Positions 15,316-18,424 of a stretch of 18,424 nucleotides of DNA are shown one piece after another. The translations under genes were made by a program, and so were the position numbers. Every line of letters starts with the position of its first letter. The first letter of the stretch is position 1. The DNA comes from an uncultured Mucispirillum sp. (GTDB taxonomy: Bacteria > Chrysiogenota > Deferribacteres > Deferribacterales > Mucispirillaceae), in the NCBI GenBank assembly GCA_910586745.1, contig CAJUJZ010000035.1, positions 1 to 18,424 of the forward strand, read 5' to 3'. Under the pieces are notes generated by a model. It had not been told where the DNA came from, did no database searches, and saw only the letters and a list, made by a program, of their open reading frames with translations.

Positions 15316-15341
15316 CATCCGCTTTAATGCGGATGTTTTTT
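15316..15341 (+). terminator. Rho-independent terminator after the small membrane protein gene
   Basis: CATCCGC and GCGGATG form a perfect 7-bp stem with a six-base loop, followed by six T. It starts six bases after the stop codon at 15309 and isolates this gene from amtB. Confidence 0.9.
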
Positions 15342-15366
15342 ACAAATTTTATCGCTCATATTTTAT

Positions 15367-15386
15367 TTTTTACAATTTTGTAAAAA
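15367..15386 (+). promoter_or_regulatory. 20-bp perfect palindrome upstream of amtB (candidate operator)
   Basis: TTTTTACAA and TTGTAAAAA are perfect 9-bp inverted arms around TT. There is no following T-run to make it a terminator, and it lies about 80 bp upstream of the sigma-54-like element, a usual distance for an enhancer or operator. The binding protein is unknown. In such AT-rich DNA part of the symmetry could be chance. Confidence 0.4.
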
Positions 15387-15446
15387 CACCCTCTTCTACA
15401 TCTTATATTAAAGCTTTATTTATCAATAAGTTATAATTTTATTTTT

Positions 15447-15463
15447 TTGGCACAACTTTTGTT
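15447..15463 (+). promoter_or_regulatory. Sigma-54-type -24/-12 promoter of amtB
   Basis: TTGGCACAACTTTTGTT matches the RpoN consensus (YTGGCAC, spacer, TTGCW) except at one spacer-edge base and at TTGT instead of TTGC in the -12 element. A start about 12 nt further on, near 15474, leaves a leader of about 17 nt that includes AAGGAGG. Ammonium transporter genes are classic sigma-54/NtrC targets. A TATAAT-like box at 15432 without a good -35 is a weaker alternative. Confidence 0.6.
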
Positions 15464-15490
15464 TTTATATTTTTCATCAAGGAGGAATCT

Positions 15491-16777
15491 ATGAAAACAA
15501 GATGGATAGTTCTTTTTATTATTACTGCTGTTATTTCATCAGCAGGTCTTTTCTTTCCTGAAAAACAGGAACTTTTTAACAGTATAGATGAGAATATTAA
15601 CTTTGCAGATACTGCATGGATGATTACTGCATCTATTTTAGTTCTTTTAATGACACCAGGTGTTTCTTTCTTTTACGGAGGCATGGTAAAAGCTAAAAAC
15701 ATTATTTCTACTATGCTTCAAAGCTATATTGCTATGGGACTAATCAGCATACTTTGGCTTTTAGTTGGTTTTAGCCTTGCATTTGGTGATGATATTGGCG
15801 GCATTATTGGCAACCCTGCTACTTTTTTTATGTTTGATAATGTAGGCTGGAGCACTAATGCTGCCCTTTCGCCTACTATACCGCTTGCAATATTTGCACT
15901 TTTTCAAATGAAATTTGCAATACTAACCCCTGCTCTTATAACAGGCTCTTTTGCTGAAAGAGTGCATTTTTCTGCTTATGTTGTATTTATTGCTCTATTT
16001 TCGTTAATAGTATATTCTCCACTTGCTCACATGTTATGGCACCCTGACGGTCTTTTTAAATCATGGGGTGTTACTGACTTTGCTGGCGGTCTTGTAGTGC
16101 ATACTTCTTCTGGTGTTGCAGCCCTTGCTGGTGCAATTTTTCTTGGCAGAAGAAAACAGTCTTCAAATATACCTGTAAATATTCCATTTGTACTGCTTGG
16201 TACTGCCCTTTTATGGATTGGCTGGTTTGGATTTAATGCAGGCTCATCTTTAGCTGTAAACGGTATAGCTGTAAAGGCATTTTTAAATACTAACACCGCA
16301 GCAGCTGTTGCAATGATTACATGGATTACTTTTGATGCTCTTATGGGCAGAAAACCAGGTGCAGTATCTGCTTCTGTAGGTGCTGTTGCAGGTCTTGTAG
16401 GTATTACACCAATGGCAGGAATGGTTACTGCCGGTGAAAGTTTATTTGTTGGGTTTATTACTGCACTTATATGCAACTTAACTGTATATGCTTTTTCCAA
16501 CTCAATAGATGATGCATTAGATGTTTTTCCTACTCATGGTGTTGGCGGAATGGTGGGAAGTCTTTTAACAGGTGTATTTGTAAATGGACTTCTTGACGGC
16601 AACACTCATGAATTTCTTATGCATGCTGCTGCTCTTGCAATTACTGTAATATATACTTTCACTGCAAGTTATCTGCTTTACTACATTATTAATAAATTTA
16701 TTCCTATGCGGGTATCTGAAGAAAGCGAAGATATAGGCTTAGATATCAGCCAGCATAACGAAAAATATGGTATATAA
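15491..16777 (+). CDS. amtB: Ammonium transporter
   Basis: This is a 428-aa Amt/Mep/Rh-family channel of normal length with a predicted N-terminal signal peptide (residues 1-~20) and about eleven transmembrane segments in the inner membrane. Family hallmarks are visible: FQMKFAILTPALITGSFAER at 138-157 with the phenylalanine gate, W183, D196 in TDFAGG, the pore twin histidines H204 (VVHTSSG) and H349 (FPTHGVGGMVG), and F248 in the pore region. It should conduct ammonium into the cell as a homotrimer. AAGGAGG lies five to six bases before the ATG. Neither a PII gene (glnK) nor glnA is adjacent, unlike the common glnK-amtB pair, so PII regulation would have to come from elsewhere. Regulation by nitrogen status is suggested by the upstream -24/-12 element. 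Confidence 0.96.
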   Translation: MKTRWIVLFIITAVISSAGLFFPEKQELFNSIDENINFADTAWMITASILVLLMTPGVSFFYGGMVKAKNIISTMLQSYIAMGLISILWLLVGFSLAFGDDIGGIIGNPATFFMFDNVGWSTNAALSPTIPLAIFALFQMKFAILTPALITGSFAERVHFSAYVVFIALFSLIVYSPLAHMLWHPDGLFKSWGVTDFAGGLVVHTSSGVAALAGAIFLGRRKQSSNIPVNIPFVLLGTALLWIGWFGFNAGSSLAVNGIAVKAFLNTNTAAAVAMITWITFDALMGRKPGAVSASVGAVAGLVGITPMAGMVTAGESLFVGFITALICNLTVYAFSNSIDDALDVFPTHGVGGMVGSLLTGVFVNGLLDGNTHEFLMHAAALAITVIYTFTASYLLYYIINKFIPMRVSEESEDIGLDISQHNEKYGI

Positions 16778-16789
16778 TTAAAGTTTTAT

Positions 16790-16829
16790 GCCCTCTTAGA
16801 CGATTAATAATTAATCTAAGGGGGCTTTT
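16790..16829 (+). promoter_or_regulatory. amtB stem-loop that also contains the ribosome site of the next gene
   Basis: GCCCTCTTAGA (16790-16800) pairs over 11 bp, with one G-T pair, to TCTAAGGGGGC (16815-16825) around a 14-base A/T loop. Four T follow, then ATG at 16830. The AAGGGGG in the 3' arm is the only Shine-Dalgarno candidate for that ATG. The hairpin can thus act as a weak amtB terminator and, if transcribed through, hides the ribosome site of the downstream gene. Confidence 0.6.
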
Positions 16830-17738
16830 ATGGAATTAAATAATATCAGCAGCTTAAATACACCAAATATACAAGATAATACAAATAAAAATAAAATTAC
16901 CTCATCTGACTTGCACAGCAGTATTAATAAACCAGATAAAGAAACTGTAAAACTATCAAAAAATAATCTCCAGTCATATAAACTTGATATTTCTTCTAAT
17001 TCTGCTCAGAAAGCAAAAGAACAGTCATATTATTCTAATTCATCTAATGCTGATAATTCAGCAGGTGCTCAGGCAATAAATGATACTTATATGGCAGATA
17101 TTGTAAAAAAATCTCAGGAAAAAACAAAGCCTGATGGAGTGAAAATGGATGATGTATCATGGGGACTTCTTGTGGAAATGGGTGAACAGATGGGACTTAC
17201 TGACCCAGAAAAACTTGCGAAGTTAACTATTAAAGATGTGGAAGCATACTTTTATACCAAAAATATTGTAGAGCGTGATAAAAATCTTTTAAAAGATAAT
17301 TTAACTGCAAATGAATATGCAGAATACAAAAACACAAAATTTGATTCTGAAAGCTACTGGAATAATGTATTTGATGAAAACGGAAATAAAAAAGATTACA
17401 GCATATATACAATTAATCAGTCCAATTCAGGACTGCCTCTTTCATCTGATGAATTTTTCTCAAATATTGGAAATATGAAACTTACAGACCTTTCTGCTGC
17501 TTCTATTCATAATATTTTGATGGCTAATGAAAATAAAGATACTGCTTTATTTACTTATGCAGTTAAAAATGCAGAAACTGCCGACAGAACAAAAACAGTA
17601 TCCGAAAATCAGAAAGAAATGATAGAAGCCTATAATGCTATGCAGGAATATGCTTCAAATGTGCCTTCTGTATATGAACAGACACAGATTATTACAAGCA
17701 CTATGAAAAAAAGCAGCCTTTCATATTACCATATTTAA
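16830..17738 (+). CDS. Hypothetical protein, 302 aa, soluble
   Basis: I do not recognise the family. There is no signal peptide or membrane segment. Residues 1-~85 are low-complexity, rich in Asn, Ser, Lys and Asp, and probably disordered. A predicted helical domain follows from about 95 (KMDDVSWGLLVEMGEQMGLT, then DVEAYFYTKNIVERDKN), with a second helical part at about 215-300 (LSAASIHNILMANENKD, then ENQKEMIEAYNAMQEYAS). The disordered N-terminus carrying ETVKLSKNN loosely recalls secreted or flagellum-associated proteins and FlgM-like sequences, but this is not evidence of function. The ATG is preceded by AAGGGGG at six bases, located inside the stem-loop following amtB. Codon use looks like that of its neighbours. 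It is followed by a bidirectional terminator. It may be read from amtB or from its own unseen promoter. Confidence 0.8.
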   Translation: MELNNISSLNTPNIQDNTNKNKITSSDLHSSINKPDKETVKLSKNNLQSYKLDISSNSAQKAKEQSYYSNSSNADNSAGAQAINDTYMADIVKKSQEKTKPDGVKMDDVSWGLLVEMGEQMGLTDPEKLAKLTIKDVEAYFYTKNIVERDKNLLKDNLTANEYAEYKNTKFDSESYWNNVFDENGNKKDYSIYTINQSNSGLPLSSDEFFSNIGNMKLTDLSAASIHNILMANENKDTALFTYAVKNAETADRTKTVSENQKEMIEAYNAMQEYASNVPSVYEQTQIITSTMKKSSLSYYHI

Positions 17739-17778
17739 TGCAGTTTTTTTTTGTAAAACAGTTTCTTACTTTATTCAT

Positions 17779-17810
17779 AAAAAAAGCTGAATATTTAATC
17801 CAGCTTTTTT
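17779..17810. terminator. Bidirectional terminator between convergent units
   Basis: AAAAAAGCTG and CAGCTTTTTT form a 10-bp stem around an 11-base loop, giving a T-run on either strand. It would end transcription of the 302-aa gene from the left and of the M13 peptidase remnant from the right. Confidence 0.85.
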
Positions 17811-17823
17811 ATCTCATTATATT

Positions 17824-18363
17824 CTACCATATTGCAGGTATTTCTTATGGTGCTTTATACATTATATTTTTTGGCTCTATATCAAATATTTCATAAAGTT
17901 TATCCATTGTAGAAAGGACTGCATTTACCCTTATTTTACAGGTAAATAAATATCATTTAATATTGTATTCATTTCACCCGCATATGTTTTTTAGCTGCTC
18001 AAATTTTTCCGTATGCTGTATAAACTTTTGATAAATCTTATTCTTTATTTAAAGCATATAATGTAAGTGTACCATTAATTTGATACCCTTTAAACTCATA
18101 TGTATTATAGTATTCTACAACTTTTTGTGTAAGCTCGTCAAATCTCTACTTATCACTTTCCTGTCACTATTTTGCAAAATTACCATCTGCATTATACTTT
18201 GCACCATTATTATCAAAAGAATGAGTTATTTCATTAGCAGCTATGGTTCCTATACCGCTGGCATCTGCTTCTGTACATTCATTTATAGAATATACTAGTA
18301 ACTGCAGAATTCCTGCTGAAATCATTATGTAATTAGTAGCTGGTTGGTAAAGTCCAAAAATGC
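17824..18363 (-). pseudogene. Decayed M13-family zinc metallopeptidase (C-terminal part)
   Basis: Read on the minus strand, this stretch preserves the C-terminal order of M13 (neprilysin/PepO-type) peptidases: YQPATNYIMISAGILQ, then GIGTIAANEITHSFDNNGAKYNADGNF, then RFDELTQKVVEYYNTYEFKG with INGTLTL, then YAGEMNTILNDIYLPVK, and finally VNAVLSTMDKLYEIF and EIPAIW followed by TAG. The HExxH zinc motif reads NEITH (18221-18235), so the first His ligand is lost. Stops TAG and TGA follow GNFAK, where the family has Trp residues, and more stops occur downstream. At least two frame changes are needed near 17940-17985, and the GENIADLGG segment is deleted after TLTL. Most lesions look like G:C to A:T changes. 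Homology begins at about 18363, next to the hairpin at 18371. An intact copy presumably existed in an ancestor. Confidence 0.88.
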
Positions 18364-18370
18364 TTAATTA

Positions 18371-18395
18371 AAACTACCCGTTCAACGGGTAGTTT
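18371..18395. repeat. Perfect 10-bp hairpin at the edge of the M13 remnant
   Basis: AAACTACCCG and CGGGTAGTTT pair perfectly around TTCAA. On the minus strand the stem is followed by TTTAATTAA, so a terminator is possible. However, it abuts the point where M13 peptidase homology begins, and compact terminal hairpins of this kind also mark the ends of IS200/IS605-type elements. The remaining sequence to the window edge (18396-18424) shows no coding signal. Confidence 0.6.
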
Positions 18396-18424
18396 GCTCT
18401 TTGGCTGTAAGCAACTATCACCTG

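Noticed and set aside
16027..16500. 157-codon open frame antisense to amtB
   Set aside because: Shadow of the transporter's codon pattern; the Pro/Ala/Thr-rich translation has no family signal.
18080..18298. 72-codon frame on the plus strand
   Set aside because: Antisense to the M13 peptidase remnant, which has far stronger homology.
17824..18363. Stop codon reassignment to explain stops at Trp positions in the M13 remnant
   Set aside because: All intact genes here use standard stops and TGG for Trp, and the remnant also has frameshifts and a lost catalytic His.
1..18424. CRISPR array or origin of replication
   Set aside because: No spaced direct repeats of CRISPR type and no DnaA-box cluster were seen.

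Overview
The window is AT-rich bacterial chromosome. It is built around the conserved tRNA / rpmG / secE / nusG / rplKAJL / rpoBC cluster, all on the minus strand, with accessory genes on both sides. RpoB (about 1358 aa) and RpoC (1351 aa) have the length and layout of Gram-negative-type lineages, and the tRNA order Thr-Tyr-Gly-Thr followed by Trp-secE is the one known from Proteobacteria and related phyla. My best guess is a low-GC Deferribacterota (Mucispirillum-like) genome, but that is an inference from composition and gene order, not an identification.

Layout, left to right. At 1-2428 (minus) lies a two-gene operon: a NurA-like nuclease followed by a HerA-like ATPase that runs off the left edge. 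It has its own strong promoter directly behind the rpoC terminator. The ATPase gene carries a tract of ten consecutive G in its reading frame, which looks like a phase-variation switch. At 2520-10738 (minus) are rpoC and rpoB; at 10869-13873 (minus) are rplL, rplJ (with an L10-type leader), rplA, rplK, nusG and secE. At 13897-14857 (minus) are tRNA-Trp, rpmG, and tRNA-Thr(GGT), -Gly(TCC), -Tyr(GTA) and -Thr(TGT). The tuf gene that usually sits between tRNA-Thr(GGT) and rpmG/secE is absent. A compact predicted three-way-junction RNA lies between rpmG and tRNA-Trp.

The right part is on the plus strand: a 71-aa membrane protein (15094-15309), an ammonium transporter (15491-16777) behind a sigma-54-like -24/-12 element, and a 302-aa protein of unknown function (16830-17738) whose ribosome binding site lies inside the 3' arm of the stem-loop that follows amtB. 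A bidirectional terminator separates this from a decayed M13-family zinc peptidase gene on the minus strand (17824-about 18363). That pseudogene has lost its first zinc-ligand histidine, carries many stops and frameshifts, and its homology stops at a perfect 10-bp hairpin that may be the end of an inserted element.

Together, the core genes form the transcription/translation machinery cluster: tRNAs, ribosomal stalk and L1/L11 proteins, a Sec translocase subunit, NusG and the two large RNA polymerase subunits. The most notable accessory system is the HerA-NurA pair, a probable DNA-end-processing or anti-phage module whose ATPase appears to be switchable by slippage.
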